Shown piece by piece: positions 43,442 to 52,624 of a stretch of DNA of 64,000 nucleotides. Source of the stretch: Streptomyces olivaceoviridis (GTDB taxonomy: Bacteria; Actinomycetota; Actinomycetes; Streptomycetales; Streptomycetaceae); the NCBI RefSeq assembly GCF_014650115.1, contig NZ_BMUI01000022.1, positions 1 to 64,000 on the forward strand, written 5' to 3'. The notes beneath the pieces are model-generated. The model worked only from the letters and a program-made list of their open reading frames with translations. It had not been told where the DNA came from and searched no databases. The translations under genes were made by a program, and so were the position numbers. Numbering within the stretch: position 1 is the stretch's first letter; each line of letters begins with the position of its first letter.

Positions 43442-43822
43442 TCCGGAGGGCTCGGTCCCGCCCGCCGGAGCGTGGCAAGCTGCCGGGGGCACATGCGGAA
43501 GACGGAAACGCCCTGGTGGTTGCCAAGACAGGCGTGGCATGGCAGGCTCCGCTTTTACTGCTGGTCGCCACGCCCTGAGGGTCCGGAAGATGCGCAGCGC
43601 CGCCGCTTCACCGGCCGCGCGCCCCGGTTCGCCCGCCAATACGGGGCGTGATCGTGTTGACCGTCAAACTTTTTGGTGAGACGCTGAAAGCCCCGCGCAC
43701 CTTAGCTGTTTGGCATGGAGCAACACCAGAGCAACACCCGGATGTGCCAAGCACCACGGGTGCGAAATCCCTCACGACCCACACCGCATCGGTCGGTCAC
43801 TCAGTGTGGAGGACCATCCATC
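43442..43822. other. 381-bp non-coding stretch after acyP with one long hairpin
   Basis: No coding sequence supported. A hairpin with exact 8-bp arms lies at 43531-43574 (ggcgtggc and gccacgcc) and has further cag/ctg pairing inside its 28-nt loop; it may be the acyP terminator or part of a small RNA. A possible -35 (ttgacc near 43658) lies upstream of the coiled-coil gene. Confidence 0.45.
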
Positions 43823-44026
43823 ATGGCAAAGGCGCTTCTCGGTTACGTCGGCGGCTCCGACCCTCGACTCCTCGCCGAGATGCGACGGTTGCAGCAGCGC
43901 GTCCAGGACCTGGAGTCCGAGCTCGTACGGATCCAGGCGGAGAACGAAGCGCTGACGGCTGCCGCTTCTCAGGACAGGATCATGGAGAGCATCGACGCAC
44001 ACCAGGCGGAGCCTGCGCTCACCTGA
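43823..44026 (+). CDS. Small coiled-coil protein upstream of smc
   Basis: A 67-aa protein from ATG 43823 with tggaggacc as ribosome site. It reads MAKALLGYVGGSDPRLLAEM and then a leucine-zipper-like stretch RRLQQRVQDLESELVRIQAE with heptad L/V positions, ending in a short acidic tail. No domain is recognised, but the frame has normal codon bias, and I recall a similar gene in this position in other Streptomyces. It probably forms a homodimeric coiled coil; a partner (Smc itself is the tempting one) cannot be shown from sequence. Confidence 0.75.
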   Translation: MAKALLGYVGGSDPRLLAEMRRLQQRVQDLESELVRIQAENEALTAAASQDRIMESIDAHQAEPALT

Positions 44027-44314
44027 TCGTTGCATCGCTCCACGACAGCAGTCGCAACGATCGGGCTGCCCGTATCAACCGCTCAGTTGATCGGACGGCT
44101 GAGATCCAGCCGTCAGAGTTGCAAGGGACGCTTCGGCGTCCCTTCGTTCTTCCCCCCCGTCTTCCCCCGGGCCGTTTCTTCCCCCGCCGCTCGTTAGCCC
44201 GTGCATCCTTTCGCGCTCTTTAACATCTGGTGTGCCCTGCATGGTCACGAGTGAAACCGCGCGGTTGCGAGGGTTCATGGAGTGAGATAGCGGCGGCGGG
44301 TAGAGTCCAGCGGC

Positions 44315-47300
44315 GTGCACCTCAAGGCCCTGACCCTCCGCGGGTTCAAGTCGTTCGCCTCGGCGACCACACTCCGGCTCGAACCGGGCATCACGTGTGT
44401 CGTCGGACCGAACGGCTCGGGCAAGTCCAATGTCGTGGACGCGCTCAGCTGGGTCATGGGCGAACAGGGCGCCAAGTCGCTGCGCGGCGGCAAGATGGAG
44501 GACGTCATCTTCGCCGGCACCACCGGCCGTCCGCCGCTCGGCCGCGCCGAGGTGTCCCTGACGATCGACAACTCCGACGGCGCGCTGCCCATCGAGTACG
44601 CCGAGGTCACCATCACGCGGATCATGTTCCGCAACGGCGGCAGCGAGTACCAGATCAACGGCGACACCTGCCGTCTCCTCGACATCCAGGAACTGCTCTC
44701 CGACTCCGGCATCGGCCGCGAGATGCACGTCATCGTCGGCCAGGGCCAGCTCGACTCGGTCCTGCACGCCGACCCCATGGGCCGCCGCGCCTTCATCGAG
44801 GAGGCGGCCGGCGTCCTCAAGCACCGCAAGCGCAAGGAGAAGGCGCTCCGCAAGCTGGACGCGATGCAGGCCAACCTCGCGCGCGTGCAGGACCTGACGG
44901 ACGAGCTGCGGCGCCAGCTCAAGCCCCTCGGCCGGCAGGCCGCCGTCGCCCGCCGGGCCGCCGTCATCCAGGCCGACCTCCGCGACGCCCGCCTGCGCCT
45001 CCTCGCCGACGACCTCGTCCGCCTGCGCGAAGCCCTCCGGGCCGAGATCGCCGACGAGGCGGCCCTGAAGGAGCGCAAGGAGACCGCCGAGCAGGAGCTG
45101 AAGAAGGCCCTGCACCGCGAGGCCCTGCTGGAGGACGAGGTACGCCGGCTCGCCCCGCGCCTCCAGCGCGCCCAGCAGACCTGGTACGAGCTGTCCCAGC
45201 TGGCCGAACGCGTGCGCGGCACGGTCTCGCTGGCCGACGCCCGGGTCAAGAGCGCCACCTCCGCGCCCCCCGACGAGCGGCGCGGCCGGGACCCGGAGGA
45301 CCTGGAGCGCGAGGCCGCCCGCATCCGCGAGCAGGAGGCCGAACTGGAGGCCGCCCTGGAAGCGGCCCAGCGGGCACTGGACGACACCGTCGCCCACCGG
45401 GCCGAACTGGAGCGCGAGCTGGCCGTCGAGGAACGCCGGCTGAAGGACGTCGCCCGTGCCATCGCCGACCGCCGCGAGGGGCTGGCCCGCCTCTCCGGAC
45501 AGGTCAACGCGGCCCGTTCGCGCGCCGCCTCCGCCCAGGCCGAGATCGACCGGCTGGCCACGGCCCGCGACGAGGCACAGGAACGCGCCGTCCGCGCCCA
45601 GGAGGAGTACGAGGCCCTCCAGGCCGAGGTCGACGGCCTCGACGCCGGCGACGCCGACCTGGCCGAGCAGCACGAGACGGCGAAACGGCGGCTGGCGGAG
45701 GCCGAGACCGCCCTGACCACGGCCCGCGAGGCCCTGACCGCCGCCGAGCGCAGCCGTGCCGCGACCCGGGCCCGCCACGACGCGCTGGCGCTGGGCCTGC
45801 GCCGGAAGGACGGCACCGGCATACTGCTCGGCGCCCGGGACCGCCTCACCGGAGTCCTCGGCCCTGCGGCAGAGCTGCTGACGATCACACCGGGCTACGA
45901 GATGCCGCTGGCCGCGGCCCTGGGCACAGCGGCGGACGCCGTCGCCGTGACGACCCCCGCGGCGGCGAGCGAGGCCATCAACCTCCTCCGCAAACAGGAC
46001 GGCGGCCGAGCGACCCTCCTCCTCGCGGGAGCCCCCGAGAACGTGCCGGACGGGGCCACGGGGAACGGCGCCGGCAACCACGTCGAACCGGCACTCGACC
46101 AGGGCGGATCAGCGCCGCGAGGGGGCCCGGAGAACGCCGCGAGCAACCACGACGGTCCCGCGCCCGACCCCCGGCCCACCGCCCCCCTCGTCGCGCCCGA
46201 CCCCCGGCCCGCCGCCGATCGCGTCGCGCCCGACCACCGACCCACCGCCCCCCTCGTCGCGCCCGACCACCGCCCCGCCGCCGACCTCGTCGCGCCCGAC
46301 CACCGCCCCGCCGCTGACCTCGTCGCCCCCGACCACCGGCCCGCCGCCGACCTCGTCCGCGGTCCCGCCGAGCTGATGCCGGCCGTCCGCCGCCTCCTGG
46401 CCGGCATCGTCGTGGTCGACACCCTGGACGACGCCGAGGCCCTGGTCCGCGCCCATCCCGAGCTGACCGCCGTCACCGCCGAGGGCGACCTCCTCGGCGC
46501 CCACTTCGCGCACGGCGGCTCGGCGGGCGCGCCCAGCCTGCTGGAGGTGCGGGCCTCCGTCGACGAGGCCGCGGCCGAGCTGGCCGAGCTGGAGGTGCGC
46601 TGCCGGGAGCTGACCGAGGCCCAGCGGGCCGCGGCCGAGCAGCGCGGGCAGGCCGCGGCCCTGGTGGAGGAACTGGGGGAGCGGCGACGGGCGGCCGACC
46701 GGGAGAAGTCGGCCGTGGCCCAGCAGCTCGGCCGGCTCGCCGGACAGGCCCGGGGCGCCGCCGGGGAGGCCGAGCGGTCATCCGCGGCGGCTGCCCGCGC
46801 GCAGGAGGCGCTGGAGAAGGCCGTACAGGAGGCCGAGGAACTCGCCGAGCGGCTGGCGGTGGCCGAGGAGATGCCGGTGGAGGAGGAGCCGGACACCTCG
46901 GTGCGCGACCGGCTCGCCGCCGACGGGGCCAACGCGAGGCAGACCGAGATGGAGGCCCGCCTCCAGGTCCGTACGCACGAGGAGCGGGTCAAGGGGCTCG
47001 CCGGACGCGCCGACTCGCTCGACCGGGCGGCCCGCGCCGAACGCGAGGCACGCGCGCGTGCCGAGCGGCGCCGGGCCCGGCTGCGGCACGAGGCGGCGGT
47101 CGCGGAGGCCGTCGCCGGCGGCGCCCGACAACTGCTCGCGCACGTCGAGGTGTCCCTCGCCCGCGCGGAGCAGGAGCGTTCCGCCGCCGAGGCCGCGAAG
47201 GCCCGGGGTGAGCAGGAGCTGGCCGCCGCCCGTACGGCGGGACGTGAACTGAAGGCCGAACTCGACAAGTTGACGGATTCAGTTCACCGGGGCGAGGTAC

Positions 47301-48133
47301 TCGGTGCGGAGAAGCGGCTGCGCATCGAGCAGCTGGAGACCAAGGCGCTGGAGGAGCTGGGTGTCGAGCCGGAGGGTCTGGTGGCGGAGTACGGGCCGCA
47401 CCAGCTCGTGCCGCCCTCGCCCCCCGCCGATGGCGAGCAGCTGCCCGAGGACCCGGACCACCCGCGCAACCAGCCGCGCCGCTTCGCGCGGGCCGAGCAG
47501 GAGAAGCGGCTCAAGGCGGCCGAGCGGGCGTACCAGCAGCTGGGCAAGGTCAACCCGCTGGCGCTGGAGGAGTTCGCGGCGCTGGAGGAGCGGCACAAGT
47601 TCCTCAGCGAGCAGCTGGAGGACCTGAAGAAGACCCGCGCCGACCTGCTCCAGGTGGTGAAGGAGGTCGACGAGCGCGTCGAGCAGGTCTTCACCGAGGC
47701 ATACCGGGACACCGCCCGGGAGTTCGAGGGGGTCTTCAGTCGCCTCTTCCCCGGTGGCGAGGGCCGGCTGATCCTGACGGACCCCGAGAACATGCTCACC
47801 ACGGGCGTGGACGTCGAGGCGCGCCCGCCGGGCAAGAAGGTCAAGCGGCTCTCCCTGCTGTCGGGCGGCGAGCGCTCGCTGACGGCCGTCGCGCTGCTGG
47901 TGTCGATCTTCAAGGCCCGGCCGAGCCCCTTCTACGTCATGGACGAGGTCGAGGCCGCGCTGGACGACACCAACCTCCAGCGGCTGATCCGGATCATGCA
48001 GGAGTTGCAGGAGACCTCGCAGCTGATCGTGATCACGCACCAGAAGCGCACGATGGAGGTCGCCGACGCGCTCTACGGGGTATCCATGCAGGGCGATGGC
48101 GTCTCGAAGGTCATCTCCCAGCGCCTTCGGTAG
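44315..48133 (+). CDS. smc: Chromosome segregation ATPase Smc
   Basis: A 1272-aa condensin subunit. N-terminal ATPase half: LRGFKSFASATTLRLEPGIT and Walker A VVGPNGSGKSNVVDALSWVM near residues 29-48. Two long coiled coils (about 165-500 and 710-1050) flank the hinge, which begins near LLTITPGYEMPLAAALGTAA and ends around AEGDLLGAHFAHGGSAGAPS. Inside the hinge, residues about 575-680 are an insertion of 11-residue repeats. C-terminal half: signature LLSGGERSLTAVALLVSIF near 1180 and Walker B YVMDEVEAALDDTN near 1206. Streptomyces Smc is usually near 1185 aa, so the ~85 extra residues equal the insertion. GTG 44315. Confidence 0.97.
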   Translation: MHLKALTLRGFKSFASATTLRLEPGITCVVGPNGSGKSNVVDALSWVMGEQGAKSLRGGKMEDVIFAGTTGRPPLGRAEVSLTIDNSDGALPIEYAEVTITRIMFRNGGSEYQINGDTCRLLDIQELLSDSGIGREMHVIVGQGQLDSVLHADPMGRRAFIEEAAGVLKHRKRKEKALRKLDAMQANLARVQDLTDELRRQLKPLGRQAAVARRAAVIQADLRDARLRLLADDLVRLREALRAEIADEAALKERKETAEQELKKALHREALLEDEVRRLAPRLQRAQQTWYELSQLAERVRGTVSLADARVKSATSAPPDERRGRDPEDLEREAARIREQEAELEAALEAAQRALDDTVAHRAELERELAVEERRLKDVARAIADRREGLARLSGQVNAARSRAASAQAEIDRLATARDEAQERAVRAQEEYEALQAEVDGLDAGDADLAEQHETAKRRLAEAETALTTAREALTAAERSRAATRARHDALALGLRRKDGTGILLGARDRLTGVLGPAAELLTITPGYEMPLAAALGTAADAVAVTTPAAASEAINLLRKQDGGRATLLLAGAPENVPDGATGNGAGNHVEPALDQGGSAPRGGPENAASNHDGPAPDPRPTAPLVAPDPRPAADRVAPDHRPTAPLVAPDHRPAADLVAPDHRPAADLVAPDHRPAADLVRGPAELMPAVRRLLAGIVVVDTLDDAEALVRAHPELTAVTAEGDLLGAHFAHGGSAGAPSLLEVRASVDEAAAELAELEVRCRELTEAQRAAAEQRGQAAALVEELGERRRAADREKSAVAQQLGRLAGQARGAAGEAERSSAAAARAQEALEKAVQEAEELAERLAVAEEMPVEEEPDTSVRDRLAADGANARQTEMEARLQVRTHEERVKGLAGRADSLDRAARAEREARARAERRRARLRHEAAVAEAVAGGARQLLAHVEVSLARAEQERSAAEAAKARGEQELAAARTAGRELKAELDKLTDSVHRGEVLGAEKRLRIEQLETKALEELGVEPEGLVAEYGPHQLVPPSPPADGEQLPEDPDHPRNQPRRFARAEQEKRLKAAERAYQQLGKVNPLALEEFAALEERHKFLSEQLEDLKKTRADLLQVVKEVDERVEQVFTEAYRDTAREFEGVFSRLFPGGEGRLILTDPENMLTTGVDVEARPPGKKVKRLSLLSGGERSLTAVALLVSIFKARPSPFYVMDEVEAALDDTNLQRLIRIMQELQETSQLIVITHQKRTMEVADALYGVSMQGDGVSKVISQRLR
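46160..46357 (+). repeat. 33-bp tandem repeat in the Smc hinge
   Basis: Six 33-bp units begin at 46160, 46193, 46226, 46259, 46292 and 46325, opening with gcgcccgac. They encode APDHRPAADLV-type undecapeptides. The last unit runs into the normal hinge sequence DLVRGPAELMPAVRRLL. Confidence 0.93.
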
Positions 48134-48158
48134 GACTTCCTCAAGATCAACTGACTCT

Positions 48159-48177
48159 GTGTTCAAGAAATGAACAC
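48159..48177. promoter_or_regulatory. Inverted repeat GTGTTCA-AGAAA-TGAACAC upstream of glcP
   Basis: Exact 7-bp arms 48159-48165 and 48171-48177 with a 5-bp spacer, in the AT-richer 197-bp region before glcP. Candidate operator for the glucose permease; the region also contains tattgact near 48220 as a possible promoter element. Confidence 0.5.
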
Positions 48178-48330
48178 GCAGATCATGGGCATATCTGAAA
48201 ACTCACAGCTGTTGAAGTATTGACTTCGAAACTTGAAGGCATAGTCTCTGCAACGTTGCTTTTACCTTCAGGTCCTACCTGTAAGGGCCCCATACCCGCG
48301 GCAGCGCTGCCGTGGCCCGAGGAGTTACAC

Positions 48331-49749
48331 GTGACCAGCACAGCGCAGGCACCTCAGCCAGGAGCCAGGACGGCTCACCCCGAACATCTCGGGCACGTCA
48401 TCTTCATCGCGGCGGCAGCCGCCATGGGCGGCTTCCTCTTCGGCTACGACAGCTCCGTCATCAACGGCGCCGTCGAGGCCATCCGCGGCCGTTACGACAT
48501 CGGGTCCGCCGCCCTCGCCCAGGTCATCGCGATCGCCCTGATCGGCTGTGCCATCGGCGCCGCCACCGCCGGCCGCATCGCCGACCGGATCGGCCGCATC
48601 CGCTGTATGCAGATCGCCGCGGTCCTCTTCACCATCAGCGCCGTCGGCTCCGCGCTGCCCTTCGCGCTGTGGGACCTCGCCCTCTGGCGCATCGTCGGCG
48701 GCTTCGCCATCGGCATGGCGTCCGTCATCGGCCCGGCCTACATCGCCGAGGTCGCCCCGCCCGCCTACCGCGGCCGGCTCGGCTCCTTCCAGCAGGCCGC
48801 GATCGTCGTCGGCATCGCCATCTCGCAGCTGGTCAACTGGGGCCTGCTCAACGCCGCCGGCGGCGACCAGCGCGGCAAGCTGATGGGCCTGGAGGCCTGG
48901 CAGGTCATGCTCGGTGTGATGGTCGTCCCGGCCGTCCTCTACGGCCTGCTCTCCTTCGCGATTCCCGAGTCCCCGCGCTTCCTGCTCTCCGTCGGCAAGC
49001 ACGAGCGCGCCCGTGAGATCCTCGCCGAGGTCGAGGGCCAGGACATCGACCTGGACGCCCGCGTCGCCGAGATCGAGCTGGCGATGAAGAGCGAGCACAA
49101 GTCCACCTTCAAGGACCTGCTCGGCGGCTCCTTCTTCTTCAAGCCGATCGTCTGGGTCGGTATCGGCCTGTCGGTCTTCCAGCAGTTCGTCGGCATCAAC
49201 GTCGCCTTCTACTACTCCTCGACGCTGTGGCAGTCGGTCGGTGTCGACCCGACGGAGTCGTTCTTCTACTCCTTCACGACCTCGATCATCAACATCATGG
49301 GCACCGTGATCGCGATGATCTTCGTGGACCGCGTCGGCCGCAAGCCGCTCGCCCTCATCGGCTCGATCGGCATGGTCGTCGGCCTGGCCCTGGAGGCCTG
49401 GGCGTTCAGCTACCACCTGGTCGACGGCAAGCTGCCGAGCACCCAGGGCTGGGTCGCCCTGATCGCCGCCCACGTGTTCGTCCTCTTCTTCGCCCTCTCC
49501 TGGGGCGTGGTCGTCTGGGTCTTCCTCGGCGAGATGTTCCCGAACAAGATCCGTGCCGCCGCCCTGGGCGTGGCCGCCGCCGCGCAGTGGATCGCCAACT
49601 GGGCCATCACCGCGAGCTTCCCGTCGCTGGCCGACTGGAACCTCTCCGGCACCTACGTGATCTACACCGTCTTCGCCGCGCTCTCCATCCCGTTCGTCCT
49701 GAAGTTCGTCAAGGAGACGAAGGGCAAGTCCCTGGAGGAGATGGGCTGA
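48331..49749 (+). CDS. glcP: Glucose permease GlcP (MFS sugar porter)
   Basis: A 472-aa sugar porter of the major facilitator superfamily with 12 membrane helices. Signatures: GGFLFGYDSSVINGAVEA (helix 1), GRIADRIGRIRCM (loop 2-3), PAYIAEVAPPAYRGRLGSF, PESPRFLLSVGKHERA, VFQQFVGINVAFYYSSTLW (helix 7), FVDRVGRKPLALIG, and the end PFVLKFVKETKGKSLEEMG. Length and sequence agree with the S. coelicolor glucose/H+ symporter GlcP. GTG 48331 has gaggag at 6 bp. It follows smc with its own AT-rich promoter region, and glucose induction is known in the family. Confidence 0.95.
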   Translation: MTSTAQAPQPGARTAHPEHLGHVIFIAAAAAMGGFLFGYDSSVINGAVEAIRGRYDIGSAALAQVIAIALIGCAIGAATAGRIADRIGRIRCMQIAAVLFTISAVGSALPFALWDLALWRIVGGFAIGMASVIGPAYIAEVAPPAYRGRLGSFQQAAIVVGIAISQLVNWGLLNAAGGDQRGKLMGLEAWQVMLGVMVVPAVLYGLLSFAIPESPRFLLSVGKHERAREILAEVEGQDIDLDARVAEIELAMKSEHKSTFKDLLGGSFFFKPIVWVGIGLSVFQQFVGINVAFYYSSTLWQSVGVDPTESFFYSFTTSIINIMGTVIAMIFVDRVGRKPLALIGSIGMVVGLALEAWAFSYHLVDGKLPSTQGWVALIAAHVFVLFFALSWGVVVWVFLGEMFPNKIRAAALGVAAAAQWIANWAITASFPSLADWNLSGTYVIYTVFAALSIPFVLKFVKETKGKSLEEMG

Positions 49750-49824
49750 GCCTCGTAGCGAGGCCCCCCGAACTCGGGGAGAAGGGCCAAGTCCCCGCTG
49801 CCCCTCTCCTCGAACCGTCCGCCG

Positions 49825-49855
49825 CCCCCGGCCCGGCCACTGCCCGGACCGGGGG
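49825..49855. terminator. Bidirectional hairpin between glcP and the LLM gene
   Basis: 12-bp arms 49825-49836 and 49844-49855 (cccccggcccgg against its complement with one mismatch) between convergent genes, 75 bp after the glcP stop. Confidence 0.72.
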
Positions 49856-49885
49856 TGGCGGTGTCGTACGGCCGCACCGCCCGGC

Positions 49886-50857
49886 TCAGCCCTCCAGCGC
49901 CGGAATGACCCGCCGCGCGAACAGCCGGAGGCTGCGCCAGCCCTCCTCCACCGGCATGCCGCCCGCCAGCGGATGCAGCACCAGGCTGTCCAGGCCCTGC
50001 GCCACGCACTGCTCCGGTGTGAGGATCCGGTACACGCCCTCCGCGCGCAGCTCCGCCACGGTCGTGGCCGCCGACCGCACCGCCGAGCGGATCCCACCCG
50101 ACTGCCAGGAGGCGTACGTCCGCGCCTCGTGCAGGAGGTGCCCGCCGTACTCGGCCCACGCCCGGTCCGGGTCCTCGGCCAGGTGGAGCAGCGGGGTCTC
50201 GGCCGCCGGCATCATGGTCCAGCCCTCGGTGCCGTACTCGGTCAGCTTCCCCTTGTAGTACGTCTCCAGCTCCGGCAGGTGCGCGCTCGGGAAGAACGGC
50301 AGGCCGAGCCGGGCGGCCCGGCGGGCGGCGGCCCTGGAGGAACCGCCGACCAGCAGCAGCGGGTGCGGATCGGTGTAAGGGCGCGGGGTGAGCCGTACCC
50401 GCCGGCCCCGGTAGGTGAACTCCTCGCCGGTCCACGCCGCCAGCAGCGTCTGAAGCAGTTCGTCCTGGAGCCGGCCGCGCCGGTGCCAGTCCACGCCGAA
50501 CAGGGCGTACTCCTCCGGCCGGTACCCGATCCCGGCCACGGTCACCAGCCGGCCGCCGCTGAGCAGGTCCAGCACGGCGATCTCCTCCGCCAGCCGCAGC
50601 GGGTCGTGCAGCGGGCCGATCGCCGCCGACACCGTCACCGCGATCCGGCGGGTCGCTCCGAACACCGCGCCCGCGAAGGCGAACGGCGACGGCAGCCAGT
50701 TGTCGTCGGCACCGTGGTGCTCCTCGGTCTGCACCGTGCTGATCCCGTGCTCGTCCGCGTACGCGGCCATCTCCAGGGCGGCCCGGTAGCGGGCGGAGAG
50801 GGCGGCGGGAGGGGCGCCGGGCGCGACGAGATTGAAACGTACGACCGTGACGGGCAT
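49886..50857 (-). CDS. LLM-class flavin-dependent oxidoreductase
   Basis: A 323-aa TIM-barrel luciferase-like enzyme using FMN or F420. Marks: YADEHGISTVQTEEHHGADD near residues 33-52, LLSGGRLVTVAGIGYRPEEY near 100, PHPLLLVGGSSRAAARRAAR near 165. ATG 50857. The substrate cannot be told. cofC is elsewhere in this window, so an F420-dependent mechanism is possible, but residues that would separate FMN from F420 use cannot be judged by eye. It faces glcP convergently and the NCS1 permease lies upstream on the same strand. Confidence 0.88.
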   Translation of the reverse strand: MPVTVVRFNLVAPGAPPAALSARYRAALEMAAYADEHGISTVQTEEHHGADDNWLPSPFAFAGAVFGATRRIAVTVSAAIGPLHDPLRLAEEIAVLDLLSGGRLVTVAGIGYRPEEYALFGVDWHRRGRLQDELLQTLLAAWTGEEFTYRGRRVRLTPRPYTDPHPLLLVGGSSRAAARRAARLGLPFFPSAHLPELETYYKGKLTEYGTEGWTMMPAAETPLLHLAEDPDRAWAEYGGHLLHEARTYASWQSGGIRSAVRSAATTVAELRAEGVYRILTPEQCVAQGLDSLVLHPLAGGMPVEEGWRSLRLFARRVIPALEG

Positions 50858-51004
50858 GGGAAGGTCCCCCTCCGGTGCGCTGCGGTGGAGGGGGACCCTA
50901 GCTGACGATACGTCAGATATCCAGGACCGGGCGGGCAGGCTCGCGGGATGACCGGGGGCGAGGGCCCCTGCGGGCGCGGGAGCGACCCGTCCGGCCGAGG
51001 CGCG

Positions 51005-52456
51005 TCACACGCCGGCGGTCGTGCGCTCCCCGGCCGGCTCGGTCGTCCCGGCCGGGTGCGCCGGGGCCGGCTTCGGCAGCACCAGGTACAGGCCGCCGGA
51101 GATCACGATCGTCGCGACCCAGCCGAGGCCGTACTCGCCGATCACGTTGTTCGTCGCGAGCGGGCCGGTGAACCAGTCCGAGGTGGTGAACATCAGGCCC
51201 GACACCAGGCCGACCGCCCAGGCGGCCACGGCCGCGGGGGAGAAGCCGCCCTTGTACCAGTAGGCGCTGGCGCGGGTGGTGTCGGCCATGGCCCGGCCGT
51301 CGTACTCCGTGCGGCGGAACATGTCCGCGCCGAACACGCCGACCCAGGCCGAGAAGGCGACCGCCAGCAGCGACAGGAAGGCGATGAACGAGCCCATGAA
51401 GCTCGTCGCCACCAGCATCAGCACCCCGCCGAAGACCAGCGAGATCACGGCGTTGACCGAGACCGCCCAGTGCCGCGGCACCGTGAAGCCCAGGGTCTGC
51501 GCGGTGAAGCCCGCCGAGTACATCGACATCGAGTTGATCAGCAGCATGCCGATCAGCGCGATGAACAGGTACGGCACGGCGATCCAGGTCGGCAGGATCT
51601 CGCCGAGGAAGGACACCGGGTCGCTCGCCGAGGCCAGGTCCGGCGTGGCGACGGCCATCACCGCGCCCATCAGGACCATGGGCAGCACGACGACACCGGC
51701 GCCGCCCACCGCCGTACCCACGATCGCCTTGGACGAGGCCGTGCGCGGCAGGTAGCGGGTGAAGTCCGGGGCGGTCGGGATCCAGCTCACCCCGCCCGCC
51801 GCGATCATGCCGATGCCGGTGATCACCGCGGCCGTGGAACCGGCGCTGTGGTCCATCACCTGCGACCAGTCGGTGTTCGCCACCAGATAGGCCAGGACCA
51901 GCACCGAGAAGACACCGAAGAGGTAGGTCGCGTACTTGTTGCACCTCTGCACGGCGTTGATGCCGAGCCCGGAGATCGCGAAGGTCGCGACGACGAACAC
52001 CAGCAGCGTCACCATGTCCAGCACGCTGTTCGCCCTGATGCCGAACAGGATGTCCAGGATGGTGAGCATCGCGTAGGCGCCGGTCACCGCGTTGATCGTC
52101 TCCCAGCCCCAGCGCGCGACCCAGATCAGCGAACCGGGCAGCAGGTTGCCGCGCTGTCCGAACACCGCCCGCGACAGCGCCATGCCGGGCGCGCCGCCCC
52201 GCTTGCCCGCGATGCCGATCAGGCCGACGAGGCCGTACGACACGACCGGCGCCGCCACCGCGACGACCAGCGCCTGCCAGATGTTCAGGTGGTACGCCAC
52301 GACCAGGCTCGCGCCCATCGTCAGCAGCAGCACGCTGATGTTCGCACCGACCCAGGTGGGGAACAGTTCCCGGGTCTTCGCCGTGCGCTCGTGGTCGGGG
52401 ACCTGTTCGATACCGCGCGTTTCGAGAGCGCCTTCGGTCTCGACGGTTTTCGTCAT
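51005..52456 (-). CDS. NCS1-family purine/cytosine permease
   Basis: A 483-aa transporter with about 12 membrane helices of the NCS1 (CodB/allantoin/thiamine) family. Marks: FPTWVGANISVLLLTMGASL near residue 32, GMALSRAVFGQRGNLLPG, WVARWGWETINAVTGAYAML, GGVSWIPTAPDFTRYLPR, and GVFGADMFRRTEYDG. Substrate is probably a nucleobase or related heterocycle. ATG 52456 (MTKTVETEGAL) is favoured over an extension to 52525, although the bases before it do not form a Shine-Dalgarno site. It is divergent from ftsY. Confidence 0.9.
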   Translation of the reverse strand: MTKTVETEGALETRGIEQVPDHERTAKTRELFPTWVGANISVLLLTMGASLVVAYHLNIWQALVVAVAAPVVSYGLVGLIGIAGKRGGAPGMALSRAVFGQRGNLLPGSLIWVARWGWETINAVTGAYAMLTILDILFGIRANSVLDMVTLLVFVVATFAISGLGINAVQRCNKYATYLFGVFSVLVLAYLVANTDWSQVMDHSAGSTAAVITGIGMIAAGGVSWIPTAPDFTRYLPRTASSKAIVGTAVGGAGVVVLPMVLMGAVMAVATPDLASASDPVSFLGEILPTWIAVPYLFIALIGMLLINSMSMYSAGFTAQTLGFTVPRHWAVSVNAVISLVFGGVLMLVATSFMGSFIAFLSLLAVAFSAWVGVFGADMFRRTEYDGRAMADTTRASAYWYKGGFSPAAVAAWAVGLVSGLMFTTSDWFTGPLATNNVIGEYGLGWVATIVISGGLYLVLPKPAPAHPAGTTEPAGERTTAGV

Positions 52457-52624
52457 GAAAGAGGTGCCAGACGTGGGGGGACAGGGACGAGGGGACTCTA
52501 CGCGCGTCAATAGCGCGCCCACCATCGTACTTTGCTCCTACTCCTGGCAATACGTGGCGTTTGTCTCTCGGAGGAAGCCACAAACGGGGTCCGCGCAGAC
52601 CCCATGGCCGATACTGGACGGGTT

